64,000 bases of DNA from Bacillus ectoiniformans (GCF_016908875.1 NZ_JAFBES010000002.1:1-64000), one strand, 5' to 3'. Counted from the stretch's first letter, positions 1 through 9,245 are shown. Made by a program: numbers and translations. Notes: a model not told the origin generated them from the sequence alone.

Positions 1-57
1 ACCAACTTTATCCTACCATGAAGTGAGGATTTTTTTATACCTCGCTTGAAGCTCTTT

Positions 58-88
58 AGAACCCCCGGCATAGCCAGGGGTTTTCAAA
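58..88. terminator. Possible terminator hairpin at left edge
   Basis: A GC-rich hairpin has arms AACCCC-GGC and GCC-GGGGTT with one C/A mismatch and a 3-nt loop. On the plus strand it is followed by TTTTC, so it could end a plus-strand gene lying left of the window. A weaker hairpin lies at about 20-47. No gene is visible in 1-99. Confidence 0.4.
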
Positions 89-99
89 ACCATAATTAG

Positions 100-131
100 A
101 AAAACCGGGTGCTCTTTGGCACCCGGTTTTC
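100..131 (-). terminator. Terminator of catabolic operon I
   Basis: On the minus strand a perfect stem AAAACCGGGTGC / GCACCCGGTTTT closes a 6-nt loop and runs into a T-tract. It starts directly after the stop codon of the last operon gene, so it is the natural end of the eleven-gene unit. Confidence 0.8.
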
Positions 132-1115
132 TCATGGCAGTAAAATCAATTTTCCGCTAGTTTTCCTATCCTGAAGCATGCGATGAACATCTGCCGCTTC
201 ATCTAGTTTAAATGTTCCGCCAATAATCACTTTTAATCTTCCCTCACTTACATACCCTAACAGTTCTTGCAAGCTTTGCTGAAAAAGCTTTGGCTTTTCC
301 ATGATCTGAGGCAAGAAAAATCCTGAAATGGTTTGATTTTTTGCCATCAGCCGAGCCGGATTGATGCGGACCTGCTCACCGCTCGCATTTCCGTATAGAA
401 TGATTCTTCCAAATGGTGCAAGCACGTTTAGAGACTCATAAAAAACTGCTCCTCCCGCCATTTCCAATACCACGTCTGCTCCTCTGCCATCTGTTAGATC
501 CATGACTTGTTCGCTCCAGTTTTCTTCCGTATAGTTCACCGTTTCGTCCGCTCCCAGTGATCGGGCCAGTGCCAGTTTCTCTTCTGTACTTGCCGTTGCA
601 ATCACTTTTCCAGCCCCAAACAGTTTCGCTAATTGAACGGCGATGGTTCCTACACCGCCAGCCGCAGCATGGACAAGCACCGTTTCACCGGCTTGTAGTT
701 GTCCCATCGTTTTTAAAATATGATACGCGCTCAACCCTTGAAGCGGTAGAGAAACAGCTTGTTGCATATCCATTCCCTTTGGAAGCCGGATCAGCCCCCT
801 CGAATCAGCCAGCGTGTATTCGGCATAGCCCGTCGAACGCTTCGAGCCAATTAATGTGACCACTTTTGTGCCGACTTCAATCCCTTCCACTTCATCACCA
901 ATTTCCACGACTTCTCCTGCTACTTCCGCTCCTGGAACAAACGGCAGCGGAGTTGGGATCACGTACTGTCCTTCCCTTCTAGCCGTATCTGCGTAGTTCA
1001 CACCAATGGCTTCAATCTTTATCAGTACGTCTTTCTTTCTCGCAACCGGTTTTTCTAACTGAACGACTTGAAGCACTTCCGGACCTCCGTATTGTTCAAG
1101 CTGAATGGCTTTCAC
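132..1115 (-). CDS. Zinc-free MDR-family NAD(P)H:quinone oxidoreductase
   Basis: A 327-residue medium-chain dehydrogenase/reductase of the quinone oxidoreductase (QOR) subfamily. The N-terminal GroES-like domain (about 1-120) has the usual VPGAEVAGEVVEIG stretch, and the Rossmann domain carries AAAGGVGTIAVQLA (about residues 148-161) for NADPH. The structural-zinc cysteines of alcohol dehydrogenases are absent, as expected for QOR. The start is GTG at 1115 behind GGAGG. It is the last gene of operon I, 14 bp after the preceding crotonase gene. In this setting it probably reduces a conjugated enone or enoyl intermediate or a quinone; the true substrate cannot be read from sequence. Confidence 0.85.
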   Translation of the reverse strand: MKAIQLEQYGGPEVLQVVQLEKPVARKKDVLIKIEAIGVNYADTARREGQYVIPTPLPFVPGAEVAGEVVEIGDEVEGIEVGTKVVTLIGSKRSTGYAEYTLADSRGLIRLPKGMDMQQAVSLPLQGLSAYHILKTMGQLQAGETVLVHAAAGGVGTIAVQLAKLFGAGKVIATASTEEKLALARSLGADETVNYTEENWSEQVMDLTDGRGADVVLEMAGGAVFYESLNVLAPFGRIILYGNASGEQVRINPARLMAKNQTISGFFLPQIMEKPKLFQQSLQELLGYVSEGRLKVIIGGTFKLDEAADVHRMLQDRKTSGKLILLP

Positions 1116-1129
1116 GTTGCACTCCTCCT

Positions 1130-1903
1130 TTATTTTCCTGAAAAAACAGGCTGCCTTTTTTCTTTGAACGCTGCTACGCCTTCTGAATGATCGGCCGATT
1201 CCACCATCAGCATTTGCGTCAGCCGCTCTCGCTCCAACACTTGATCTAGCGACAGCAAATATGAGTCATGAAGAATTTTCTTCATCTTCCCATACGCCTT
1301 TAAAGGACCTTTCGCTAAGCGTTCAGCAAAAGCTTGGACTTCTATTTCTAATTCGTTGAGCGGACAAATTATGTTCACGATTCCATATTCTTCTGCCTCT
1401 TTAGCCGTTAAAGGCTTTGCCAAAAATAACAGCTCTTTTGTTTTTTGAAGTCCAAGAAGTTTCGGCAGGAAGTATAGTCCCCCTCCGTCTGAAATTAATC
1501 CGACTTGTGCAAAGCTTAAAACGAACTGGCTATCTTCTGCCGCAACGATAAAGTCACACGCAAGAGCTAAATTAAAACCGGCACCTGCCGCAAATCCATG
1601 GACACAGGCGACAACCGGCTTCTCTGACTCTTGAATCGCTACTATACATTGGTTCAGTTCCCCGATGTGTTCGTACACATCATTTGCAGAAGCTGTTCCC
1701 ATCGACTTAACGTCGCCTCCAGCTGTAAATGCGCGTCCGGCTCCTTTTAATACAATCACTTTCACCTCATGATCCGTTTTCGCTCGTTTGATCTGATCCG
1801 TCAATCCCGTTATCATATCAGCACTGAATGCGTTCAGGCTTTCCGGACGATTTAGTGTGAGGATAAGCAGTCCGTCTTTTCTTTCAATCAATAAATCTCC
1901 CAT
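1130..1903 (-). CDS. Enoyl-CoA hydratase/isomerase family protein, PaaG-like
   Basis: A crotonase-fold protein of 257 residues. The oxyanion-hole region reads AGGDVKSMG (61-69) and GFAAGAGFNLALACD (103-117). The first catalytic glutamate of true hydratases is Asn here (residue 111) and the second is also missing, while an Asp sits in SDGGG near 139. That pattern is typical of PaaG-type isomerases and of some double-bond isomerases, so it is better called an isomerase-like crotonase than a hydratase. The ATG at 1903 has AGGAGG upstream. There is an 84-bp gap to the FadE-like gene, the longest in the 3' part of operon I. Confidence 0.85.
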   Translation of the reverse strand: MGDLLIERKDGLLILTLNRPESLNAFSADMITGLTDQIKRAKTDHEVKVIVLKGAGRAFTAGGDVKSMGTASANDVYEHIGELNQCIVAIQESEKPVVACVHGFAAGAGFNLALACDFIVAAEDSQFVLSFAQVGLISDGGGLYFLPKLLGLQKTKELLFLAKPLTAKEAEEYGIVNIICPLNELEIEVQAFAERLAKGPLKAYGKMKKILHDSYLLSLDQVLERERLTQMLMVESADHSEGVAAFKEKRQPVFSGK

Positions 1904-1987
1904 TTCTTTTCCTCCTCATATGATTGATGCTATGCCTATCCGGTTTATACCGCCAGCGTCAGCAAATAGCTTTATCCGATCCATCCA

Positions 1988-3754
1988 TTAAATTGCGTAT
2001 TTTGCCGATTTAATCATAGCATCCGCTATTTTTCGATTTCTTTCATTGGCTTTTTCGGATTGCAGCAAAATCGTCCAGTCAGAGACTAAACGAAGCCATT
2101 CTTTCCGCTCATTTCCACTATATATTTCGTTAATAAGAGCCAAAGCGTGCTTTTGAACTTGTTCCCAAGATCGGTCAATGGCTAATTGTGTTAAAGCCTT
2201 TTTCAAATCTAAATTGCTTCCTTTTTGCTGAATCACTTTTTCTGTTCTAAGGACAGCTGATTCCATCGCGTACAGTTCAATGGCTATATTCGCTAGATTC
2301 ATAAGCATTTCTTGCTCTTGAATCAGTTTGTCACCATGTAATTGATGGCAGGCACCGAGCAGCAGCTGGAAAAATTGACGAGCCGCATTTACTGCTGAGT
2401 GACCTCTATGATCTAAAGAAATATCAGCCGGAAGCTTACGGATTTCCGCTTGAGCCACATTTAATACAGCTGATAAATCCATCTCGCCTTTAGCTATTTT
2501 TCTTAATAGCTGTGTTGGCAGCAGCAATCGGTTAATTTCATTCGTGCCTTCAAAAATGCGGTTAATCCGAGAATCCCGGTACACTTGTTCAATAACATAA
2601 TCATAGATAAATCCCGCTCCGCCATGAAGTTGCAGCGAATCATCTGCTATTTGATCAAGAGTTTCAGAGCCATATACTTTGCATACCGAACATTCGATGG
2701 CATATTCTGATAGTTTCTCAGCCACTGCTTTCTGATCGGTTCCTGTTGAAAGATTTCCCAATGTTTCTTCTAAAAGTCCTGCACTCCTATACTGCATGGA
2801 TTCAGAAGCATAGATTCTCGCAGCCATATTCGCGAACTTTTCTTTAGACGCAGGGAAATGTGCGACCGGCGTTTGGAACTGCTTTCGTTCTGTCGCATAT
2901 TTGATACCTAGCTCCATCGCGTACTTAGCGGCTCCCATGCAAGCAGAGCCAAGATTAAAACGTCCGAGATTGAGTACATTTAACGCAATCACATGACCTT
3001 TCCCAACCTCGCCTAAGACATTTTCTGCCGGTACAAGACAGTCTTCATAAAAAACCGGACAAGTAGATGAACCTTTAATGCCCATCTTTTTCTCTTCAGG
3101 TCCAATCTGCAAGCCGGAGAAATCTTTCTCTACGATGAAGGCGGTAAAATGCCTGCCATCTACTTTTGCGTACGTAATAAAGGTGTCAGAAAAAGCAGCA
3201 TTGGTAATATATTGTTTGGCCCCATTCAATATATAATGAGTGCCGGCTTCATTCAGCACCGCTGTCGTTTGTGCATTCAAAGCATCAGAACCCGCTTCTG
3301 GCTCAGTCAGACAATAGGCGCCAATATATTCACCGGACGCGAGTTTTGGCAAGTAGGTTCGTTTTTGCTGTTCGGTTCCAAAATAAGTGATTGGAAGGGT
3401 TGCGATACAGGTATGGTTAGAGTGCGCAACTCCATATCCGCTTGTTGGTCCTACCATTTCTCCAACGAGACCTTTCGTGACTTTATCGAGTCCTAATCCA
3501 CCGTATTCTTCAGGAATGCTGTGTGCCAATAACCCAAGCTCACCCGCTTTTCGCATAAGTTTTGCCACTAGCTCAAAATCTTGATTTTCGATTTCTTTTC
3601 TAAGCGGCCGAACCTCTTTTTCAATAAATTGCCGGGCTGTATTTGCGATTAACTGATGTTCATTGGTCAAATCTTCTGGAGTAAAAATCAGCTTAGGATC
3701 TGTTTCTCTCAATAAAAATTCTCCGCCTCTATTCGCTGCTCGAATTCCCGCCAT
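1988..3754 (-). CDS. Acyl-CoA dehydrogenase, FadE-like (long form)
   Basis: A 588-residue acyl-CoA dehydrogenase with the extra C-terminal helical domain of B. subtilis FadE (about 594 residues), to which it is alike from end to end. Visible motifs are ACAD signature 1 (AYCLTEPEAGSDA), the flavin segment KKMGIKGSST, and RIFEGTNEINRLL, whose Glu occupies the catalytic-base position of medium-chain enzymes. It oxidises an acyl-CoA to the 2-enoyl-CoA and passes electrons to ETF. The ATG at 3754 follows AGGAGGG and directly abuts the stop of the kinase-like gene, implying translational coupling. No etfAB genes are in the window, so ETF must come from elsewhere. Confidence 0.9.
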   Translation of the reverse strand: MAGIRAANRGGEFLLRETDPKLIFTPEDLTNEHQLIANTARQFIEKEVRPLRKEIENQDFELVAKLMRKAGELGLLAHSIPEEYGGLGLDKVTKGLVGEMVGPTSGYGVAHSNHTCIATLPITYFGTEQQKRTYLPKLASGEYIGAYCLTEPEAGSDALNAQTTAVLNEAGTHYILNGAKQYITNAAFSDTFITYAKVDGRHFTAFIVEKDFSGLQIGPEEKKMGIKGSSTCPVFYEDCLVPAENVLGEVGKGHVIALNVLNLGRFNLGSACMGAAKYAMELGIKYATERKQFQTPVAHFPASKEKFANMAARIYASESMQYRSAGLLEETLGNLSTGTDQKAVAEKLSEYAIECSVCKVYGSETLDQIADDSLQLHGGAGFIYDYVIEQVYRDSRINRIFEGTNEINRLLLPTQLLRKIAKGEMDLSAVLNVAQAEIRKLPADISLDHRGHSAVNAARQFFQLLLGACHQLHGDKLIQEQEMLMNLANIAIELYAMESAVLRTEKVIQQKGSNLDLKKALTQLAIDRSWEQVQKHALALINEIYSGNERKEWLRLVSDWTILLQSEKANERNRKIADAMIKSAKYAI

Positions 3755-4816
3755 TTATTTCCCTCCTAATTTAGCCGTTGTCCACGAATGTTCGATTAAA
3801 GCTTCCGCAAATTCCCCAAATTTTCTAAAGCGCGAATCATTTGTCTGTCCTTTTTTATACCGATAATAAATTTGCTGGCAGATGACAGCCAATTTAAAGT
3901 AAGCAAACGTCAAGTAATAATGAATGCCAGAAACATCCCTGCCGCTTTTTTGAGCATACCTTTGGATAAATTCATTTCTAGTAAAAAAACCGGATTTTGT
4001 GGTGATCGGCGGCTTGCCAAATCCCATCTTTAATATGTCAGGATCATTTTCCTCCACCCAATAACTCATGGCAGCACCTACATCTGCCAGCGGATCACCA
4101 ATGGTTGCCATCTCCCAGTCAAACAAACCAGTCATATGCGACAAATCGTCTGAAAAAAGGGCATTATTGAATTTATAGTCATAGTGAATGACTGTCGCGT
4201 CTTGAGAAATTGGAATATGGGAAATGAGCCATTTTTTCAACTCAGGAAAAGCTTTGACTTCATCTGTTTGAGCTCTGTCAAAGCGCCCAATCCATCCGTG
4301 CACTTGCCTTTCCATAAATCCCACAGGCTTTGAGATTTCTTCCAGCTTACTCCCTCTGTAATCCACATGATGAAGCTTCACTAACGTATCCAACATCTGT
4401 TCCGACAACCGAATTCCAGCTTCCTCCGTCACTTCCATGCCATTCGGAAGTTCACTTTCCAATAACACCCCATATTTTCGTTCCATTAATAAGAACGGCT
4501 TTCCGGCAATGGATTCATCCGGGCAATAATACAGCGGCTTCGGAGCTAGAGGAAACTGGTCATAAAGCGAAGCCAGCACATGAAATTCCCGCTCCATGTC
4601 ATGTGCCTTAGCCGCAACTTTTCCGAGCGGCGCTCTTCTTAAAACCGCTTCCCAGCTGCCGATCGTCAGTTCATAGGTTAAATTGGATGCACCGGCTCCA
4701 AACTGCTTCACCATTAAAGAACTTTCCGGCAAATTCGGTATGGTTTGGCGAAGATGGGATTCAAGGCGGGAAAGATTCAGCTCTTCGCCTTTTCTGACGG
4801 GAATTAACTGCGGCAT
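3755..4816 (-). CDS. APH-fold phosphotransferase, ACAD10/11 kinase-domain type
   Basis: A 353-residue aminoglycoside-phosphotransferase/choline-kinase fold protein. The Brenner motif is HYDYKFNN (His211, Asp213, Asn218), and the metal-binding Asp is in LFDWE (Asp233), followed by IGDPLADVG; the nucleotide loop is near GAGASNLTY. All kinase residues seem intact. Members next to acyl-CoA dehydrogenases correspond to the N-terminal kinase of mammalian ACAD10/11 and to Pseudomonas LvaA, which phosphorylate 4-hydroxyacyl-CoAs. The operon context (ACAD, ligase, SDR) fits that role better than antibiotic resistance. Substrate assignment is inference. The start is ATG behind AAAGGAG. Confidence 0.85.
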   Translation of the reverse strand: MPQLIPVRKGEELNLSRLESHLRQTIPNLPESSLMVKQFGAGASNLTYELTIGSWEAVLRRAPLGKVAAKAHDMEREFHVLASLYDQFPLAPKPLYYCPDESIAGKPFLLMERKYGVLLESELPNGMEVTEEAGIRLSEQMLDTLVKLHHVDYRGSKLEEISKPVGFMERQVHGWIGRFDRAQTDEVKAFPELKKWLISHIPISQDATVIHYDYKFNNALFSDDLSHMTGLFDWEMATIGDPLADVGAAMSYWVEENDPDILKMGFGKPPITTKSGFFTRNEFIQRYAQKSGRDVSGIHYYLTFAYFKLAVICQQIYYRYKKGQTNDSRFRKFGEFAEALIEHSWTTAKLGGK

Positions 4817-4835
4817 CTTTTTGTCTCCTTTCCTT

Positions 4836-5243
4836 TTAAGAAGCAGTCTCTATAAAATTGCTTTTTAATTGAGTCTTTACTTCTTCTGGAATCGCCACAC
4901 TTTGCTGATTCTCGAAATCAAAATAAACCATTGTTGCCGTACCTTTGGCGATCAATTGATCCGTTTTCGTATCAACAATTTCATGGCCAAGGGTAAAGCT
5001 TTTATTTCCAATCCGGGTCACAAATGTTTTAATAGTTAACTCCTGCTTAAAGTAGCCTTGTGCAACAAAGTCACAATCTACATTGGCTAAAATAAATTCC
5101 CAGTTTCCGATGTCCATTCCTGCCCCCATCGCTTCCATAAATTGAATGCGGGCATCCTCTAAGTAAATGAAATAGCTGACATTATTGATGTGCCCAATTG
5201 CATCTGTTTCACAGAAACGCACTCTCACTAAAGTTTCATGCAT
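4836..5243 (-). CDS. Hot-dog acyl-CoA thioesterase (YbgC/4HBT family)
   Basis: A 135-residue single hot-dog domain. The N-terminal motif ETDAIGHINNVSYFIYLEDAR (residues about 12-32) contains the catalytic Asp region of 4-hydroxybenzoyl-CoA thioesterase relatives. Length and motif fit a small acyl-CoA thioesterase that releases CoA from dead-end or final intermediates. It starts at ATG behind AGGAGG, 12 bp after the crotonase gene, and is co-transcribed with the rest of operon I. The substrate is unknown. Confidence 0.85.
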   Translation of the reverse strand: MHETLVRVRFCETDAIGHINNVSYFIYLEDARIQFMEAMGAGMDIGNWEFILANVDCDFVAQGYFKQELTIKTFVTRIGNKSFTLGHEIVDTKTDQLIAKGTATMVYFDFENQQSVAIPEEVKTQLKSNFIETAS

Positions 5244-5255
5244 GTTTTAAACCTC

Positions 5256-6032
5256 CTATTTATGATTGAATACGGGTTTTCTTTTTTCGATAAATGCTTG
5301 AACCCCTTCCTGAATATCACCCGTTTGAAAAATGTCATAAAACAATTTTGCTTCAAGCTCTATGCCGTCTTCAAGGGATTCGTTTAAACCTTCATCAACC
5401 GCCTGTTTGATCCGGCTTAACGACTGCAGTGAATAGCTGTTCATTTTTTTGGCAAGCTTTTTAGCCTCAGCGAGACCTTCTCCACTAGGGACGACTCTAT
5501 TCACTAATTGAATCTCTTTCGCTTCCTCAGCGCTTATCGGTTCTCCAAGAAACATTAATTCTTTCGCTTTTGACGGGCCGATCAGTCTCGGCAGCCTTTG
5601 TGTTCCACCGCCGCCTGGAAACAATCCTAGTTTAATTTCCGGCAAGCCTATTTGGGCATGCTCTTCTGCGAGGCGAATATCAGCAGTCAATGCCAGTTCG
5701 CAGCCGCCGCCAAATGTCATTCCGTTGAGTACGGCAATCACCGGTTTAGGAATGGCAGACAGCTGGTGAAAGATTCGATGAGTCCGTTTGATATGAGATT
5801 CCATATCGGGATTTCCGATCATTTGTGGAAATTCTTTAATGTCCGCTCCAGCCATGAATGCTTTTTGACCTGCCCCAGTTAAAATAATGACCGTTATCCG
5901 CCAGTCTTTTTCTAATTCTTCATAAATTTCCGATAATTCTTTCGCTACTTGTTTGCTAAATACATTCAGTGGCGGATTATTTATGGTCACTATGGCAATG
6001 CCGTTCTCTCTTTCAACGGTTACGACACTCAT
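5256..6032 (-). CDS. Enoyl-CoA hydratase
   Basis: A canonical 258-residue crotonase. The oxyanion-hole segment is AFMAGADIKEF. Both catalytic glutamates are present: one in GGGCELALTADIR (about residue 113) and one in LPEIKLGLFPGGGGTQRL (about residue 133). It hydrates trans-2-enoyl-CoA to L-3-hydroxyacyl-CoA, feeding the dehydrogenase encoded just before it. Its ATG overlaps the stop of that gene (ATGA type, 4 bp), with GGGGTG upstream. Unlike the crotonase at 1130-1903, this one is a true hydratase by its residues. Confidence 0.92.
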   Translation of the reverse strand: MSVVTVERENGIAIVTINNPPLNVFSKQVAKELSEIYEELEKDWRITVIILTGAGQKAFMAGADIKEFPQMIGNPDMESHIKRTHRIFHQLSAIPKPVIAVLNGMTFGGGCELALTADIRLAEEHAQIGLPEIKLGLFPGGGGTQRLPRLIGPSKAKELMFLGEPISAEEAKEIQLVNRVVPSGEGLAEAKKLAKKMNSYSLQSLSRIKQAVDEGLNESLEDGIELEAKLFYDIFQTGDIQEGVQAFIEKRKPVFNHK

Positions 6033-6913
6033 GCTTTCACCCCGTCTTTTTCATACGTGTAGAAACCCTGTCCAGTTTTTCTTCCGAGTTGTCCGGCATT
6101 CATTTTTTCTTCCATGCAGCGAGGAGGTTTGTCAGCCGGATTACCGGATTCTTCATATTGCTGCTGCATCACATAGTAGCCGACGTCGATTCCGGATAAA
6201 TCCATTAACTCAAATGGACCGATCGGATGATTCAACGCTTTTTTTACGATCAAATCTATATCAGCAAAATCCGCATAGCCATTTTCATACAAGTAGACCG
6301 CTTCTTTTTGCAATGCACCAAGAATTCGATTGGCAATAAATCCCGAAATTTCTTTATGAAGCAAGACTGCCGTTCGATTCATTTTTTTGCACACATCCAT
6401 CGTCACTTGAGCTGTTTCTTCACTCGTTTCATCGCTTTTAACGACTTCCACACAATCCATCACTAGCGGAGGGAAGAAAAAGTGCATGTTCACGACTTGC
6501 TCCGGACGGTTAGTGGCGGAGGCAATCAACGAATTGACAATCGTTGATGAATTGGATGCGAGTATCGCGTGCGCAGGCGCTAATTGATCGAGCTTAGCAA
6601 AGACGTCGCGCTTCACTTCTAGCTTTTCTGTCACCGCTTCAATGATAAAGTCACTGTCTTTCACAGCTTCTTTCAAGTCTTGAGAAAATGACAATCTCGA
6701 AAAGGCCTCATCATAAGCTTTCTGATTGATTTTCTTTTTTGCTACCCATTTATTCATAATGGCTGTCAGCTTTTCTTTAGCTTTGACAAGAAATTCTTGA
6801 TTCACATCATAAAGTACGGTTTGAAAACCGCCTAAAGCGGATAACATGGCAATCTGATGTCCCATTTGCCCAGCGCCAATGACCGTTATTCTCTTGATCT
6901 CGTCTATATTCAT
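6029..6913 (-). CDS. 3-hydroxyacyl-CoA (3-hydroxybutyryl-CoA) dehydrogenase
   Basis: A 294-residue enzyme with an N-terminal Rossmann fold (ITVIGAGQMGHQIA, residues 9-22) and a C-terminal helical domain. The catalytic segment ASNSS...NMHFFFPP holds the Ser/His pair, followed by the conserved Glu (DCVEVV) and Asn (GFIANRIL). The ending LGRKTGQGFYTYEKD is typical of the Hbd/MmgB/PaaH family. It oxidises L-3-hydroxyacyl-CoA with NAD+. The ATG has AAGGAGG. It precedes and overlaps the hydratase gene, so the two successive beta-oxidation steps are translationally linked. Confidence 0.92.
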   Translation of the reverse strand: MNIDEIKRITVIGAGQMGHQIAMLSALGGFQTVLYDVNQEFLVKAKEKLTAIMNKWVAKKKINQKAYDEAFSRLSFSQDLKEAVKDSDFIIEAVTEKLEVKRDVFAKLDQLAPAHAILASNSSTIVNSLIASATNRPEQVVNMHFFFPPLVMDCVEVVKSDETSEETAQVTMDVCKKMNRTAVLLHKEISGFIANRILGALQKEAVYLYENGYADFADIDLIVKKALNHPIGPFELMDLSGIDVGYYVMQQQYEESGNPADKPPRCMEEKMNAGQLGRKTGQGFYTYEKDGVKA

Positions 6914-6984
6914 CTACATTTCCTCCTTGTGAAAGAAGTGAAAAATGAATGTCACAGCACTCATTTTCCACTAACCTGCTTTCA

Positions 6985-7554
6985 TTACGTTTGATTCTTC
7001 ATTCCATCTGTCAGCATGCTTGAAAAGATCTCCGCCACTTCTCGATCAGATACTTCCCCTTCTGGCTGAAACCAAAAATAGCTCCAATTCGCCATGCCAA
7101 GGATGCCAAAGGTCACTATATCAGCTGGTAAGTCGCTCCGGAACTCTCCGGCCTCCATACCGGCTTCAACTACCTTCTGAATGTTGTAGCGAAACTGATC
7201 ACGCAGCGGCATAATCCGATCTAAATGTTCATTTGTTAAATGACGAATTTCTCGAAAAAACACTTTTGCTCGAAACCCTTCTTTATCAATGTCACGAATT
7301 AAACCAAATATGATTTGTTTAAGTTTCTGATGGTTTGAACAAGCATGGTCGTTTATGATAGCTTCTTGCTGATCCAGCAGCCTTTCAATATATTGAAGAT
7401 GAATTTCCATCAACAGCTGCTCTTTGCTTTTGAAATAATAATAGAAGGTTCCTTTCGTCACATTTAACTCATTCATAATGTCTTGAATGGAGGTTTCTTT
7501 AAAACCTTTTTCGGCGAATAGCTCGATGCTCTGATCGATGATTGCTTCTTTCAT
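6985..7554 (-). CDS. TetR-family regulator (fatty-acid type)
   Basis: About 189 residues. The N-terminal helix-turn-helix reads ETSIQDIMNELNVTKGTFYYYFKSKEQL, and the C-terminal all-helical ligand domain resembles FadR/YsiA-like TetR proteins that sense acyl-CoA. I chose the ATG at 7554, preceded by AGAGG, over the ATG at 7584, which has no ribosome binding site and would be almost leaderless relative to an extended -10 (TGATATAAT) at 7593-7601. It sits inside the operon it most likely represses. The 16-bp palindrome at 11313-11328 is its probable operator. Confidence 0.85.
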   Translation of the reverse strand: MKEAIIDQSIELFAEKGFKETSIQDIMNELNVTKGTFYYYFKSKEQLLMEIHLQYIERLLDQQEAIINDHACSNHQKLKQIIFGLIRDIDKEGFRAKVFFREIRHLTNEHLDRIMPLRDQFRYNIQKVVEAGMEAGEFRSDLPADIVTFGILGMANWSYFWFQPEGEVSDREVAEIFSSMLTDGMKNQT

Positions 7555-7592
7555 CTCGATAATCCTCTCTGTCTCTTCATTCAACTGAAAAA

Positions 7593-7601
7593 ATTATATC
7601 A
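7593..7601 (-). promoter_or_regulatory. Possible internal extended -10 promoter for the tetR gene
   Basis: TGATATAAT on the minus strand is a perfect TGn-TATAAT extended -10 in the 74-bp gap before the tetR gene. No good -35 hexamer lies 17 bp upstream. It could give the repressor its own low-level transcript. Confidence 0.4.
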
Positions 7602-7628
7602 TACGAACAGGAGCGCATTCGGACTATC

Positions 7629-9245
7629 TTATTTCGCAGTCGGAGCTGATTCCTCCCTCAGCGCTCTTCTTAAAATCTTTCCGACACTTGTTTTCGGGAG
7701 TTCCTGGCGAAATTCCACAACGGTCGGCACTTTATAGGCAGACATATGCTCGCGGCAATAAGTGATAATCTCCTCTTCATCTGCTTCTTTCCCTGCTTTT
7801 AAAACTAGGACAGCTTTTACTGTTTCTCCCCGATATTCATCCGGTATGCCAATGACGACTGCTTCCTGAACGGCCGGGTGCTCATAAAGAATTTCTTCCA
7901 CATCACGGGGATAAATATTGAAGCCGCCGGCAATGATCATATCTTTCTTTCGGTCGACGATGGATAAATAGCCGTCTTCATCTAAACTGCCAATGTCACC
8001 TGTATAAAGCCAGCCTTCTTTTAATGTGACCTCGGTTTCTTCAGGCTGATGCCAATATCCTTTCATCACTTGAGGGCCTCTAATAATCACCTCACCAAGC
8101 TGCCCAGGTTCCACGTCTTCTGTTCCAGCACCTAAATCCACCACCCGGCATTCCGTCCCAGGCAATGCCATGCCGACTGTTCCGGCTTTCCGTTCTGTAA
8201 ACGGGTTATTGCAATGGGTCACGGGCGATGCTTCTGATAATCCATAGCCTTCTAGCACTTTCGCTCCTGTTTTCCGTTCAAATTCGTTCATTAATTCAAC
8301 CGGCATAGGGGCACTTCCACTATTGCAGATGCGGATCGAGCTGATGTTGTAATTTTCAGCTTGGGGGTGATTTGTGATCGCGACATACATCGTCGGCACA
8401 CCCGGAAAGATCGTCGGCTGTTCTTTCTTAATGACCGCCAATACTTCCTCGAGGTCGAACCTTGGCAAGAGAATCATTTCATTGCCTGAGTAGATGGATA
8501 GATTCATGCAGGAAGTCATACCAAACACATGGAAAAGCGGGATGACCGACAAGCACTTTTCATGTCCATCTTTTATATCATTTTTAAAAATTTCATGTGA
8601 TTGAACGACATTGGCTAAAATGTTGAAATGCGTCAGCATGGCCCCTTTGGAACGGCCAGTGGTTCCGCCAGTATATTGAAGAACGGCCAAGTCTTCTTTA
8701 GGCTGTATCTCAATGGGAGTGTAACTTTGACTAAGAGTGAGAAATTGCGGAAATGTGCAGTCTGGATTTTGCGGTGTGAATTCTGCTTGGAGACTGACAG
8801 TGATCGCTGATTCTATGTTCGTTTCTTTTCGTATCGATTGAAGCTTCGGATACAGTGCATCGAAAATAATCATCGCCTTTGAACCGCTGTCTTTTAAAAT
8901 ATAGGAGAGCTCTCTTTCAACGAGCATAGGATTAATTTGTGTAACGATCGCTCCCGCTTGCAAAATTCCGTAATAAACAATAGCGTATTGCGGACAGTTC
9001 GGGAGCATGATGGCCACTCGATCCCCTTTTTCAATGCCTATTTGCTGCAGGCCGCTGGCAAATCCAAAGACCGCTTTTTGCAGTTCGGCATAGGTCATTT
9101 TATGGCCGTAAAAGTTGGTTGCCGGATGGTCGCCAAACCGTTTGACTGTTTCATGAAGCATGTCCTGAAGCGAGAGGTTAGGTATGTTTAAATCATGGGA
9201 GTAGCCAGTTGGGTAGTGAGAAAAATAAGTTTGTTTATTTTCCAT
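7629..9245 (-). CDS. Long-chain fatty acid--CoA ligase (AMP-forming)
   Basis: A 538-residue ANL-superfamily ligase. The P-loop is LQYTGGTTGRSKGAMLTH (about 187-204), the hinge/A8 region is YLSIVDRKKDMIIAGGFN, and the catalytic A10 lysine is in PKTSVGKILRRALRE near the end. The length matches LcfA/FadD types. It activates a carboxylic acid to acyl-CoA at the cost of ATP to AMP, supplying the operon with substrate. ATG behind AAAGGGAG, 50 bp after the SDR gene. Chain length cannot be judged from the motifs. Confidence 0.9.
   Translation of the reverse strand: MENKQTYFSHYPTGYSHDLNIPNLSLQDMLHETVKRFGDHPATNFYGHKMTYAELQKAVFGFASGLQQIGIEKGDRVAIMLPNCPQYAIVYYGILQAGAIVTQINPMLVERELSYILKDSGSKAMIIFDALYPKLQSIRKETNIESAITVSLQAEFTPQNPDCTFPQFLTLSQSYTPIEIQPKEDLAVLQYTGGTTGRSKGAMLTHFNILANVVQSHEIFKNDIKDGHEKCLSVIPLFHVFGMTSCMNLSIYSGNEMILLPRFDLEEVLAVIKKEQPTIFPGVPTMYVAITNHPQAENYNISSIRICNSGSAPMPVELMNEFERKTGAKVLEGYGLSEASPVTHCNNPFTERKAGTVGMALPGTECRVVDLGAGTEDVEPGQLGEVIIRGPQVMKGYWHQPEETEVTLKEGWLYTGDIGSLDEDGYLSIVDRKKDMIIAGGFNIYPRDVEEILYEHPAVQEAVVIGIPDEYRGETVKAVLVLKAGKEADEEEIITYCREHMSAYKVPTVVEFRQELPKTSVGKILRRALREESAPTAK

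Noticed and set aside
3755-4816. Aminoglycoside resistance gene
   Set aside because: The fold is right, but the gene is embedded and translationally coupled in an acyl-CoA operon and follows the ACAD10/11 kinase pattern.
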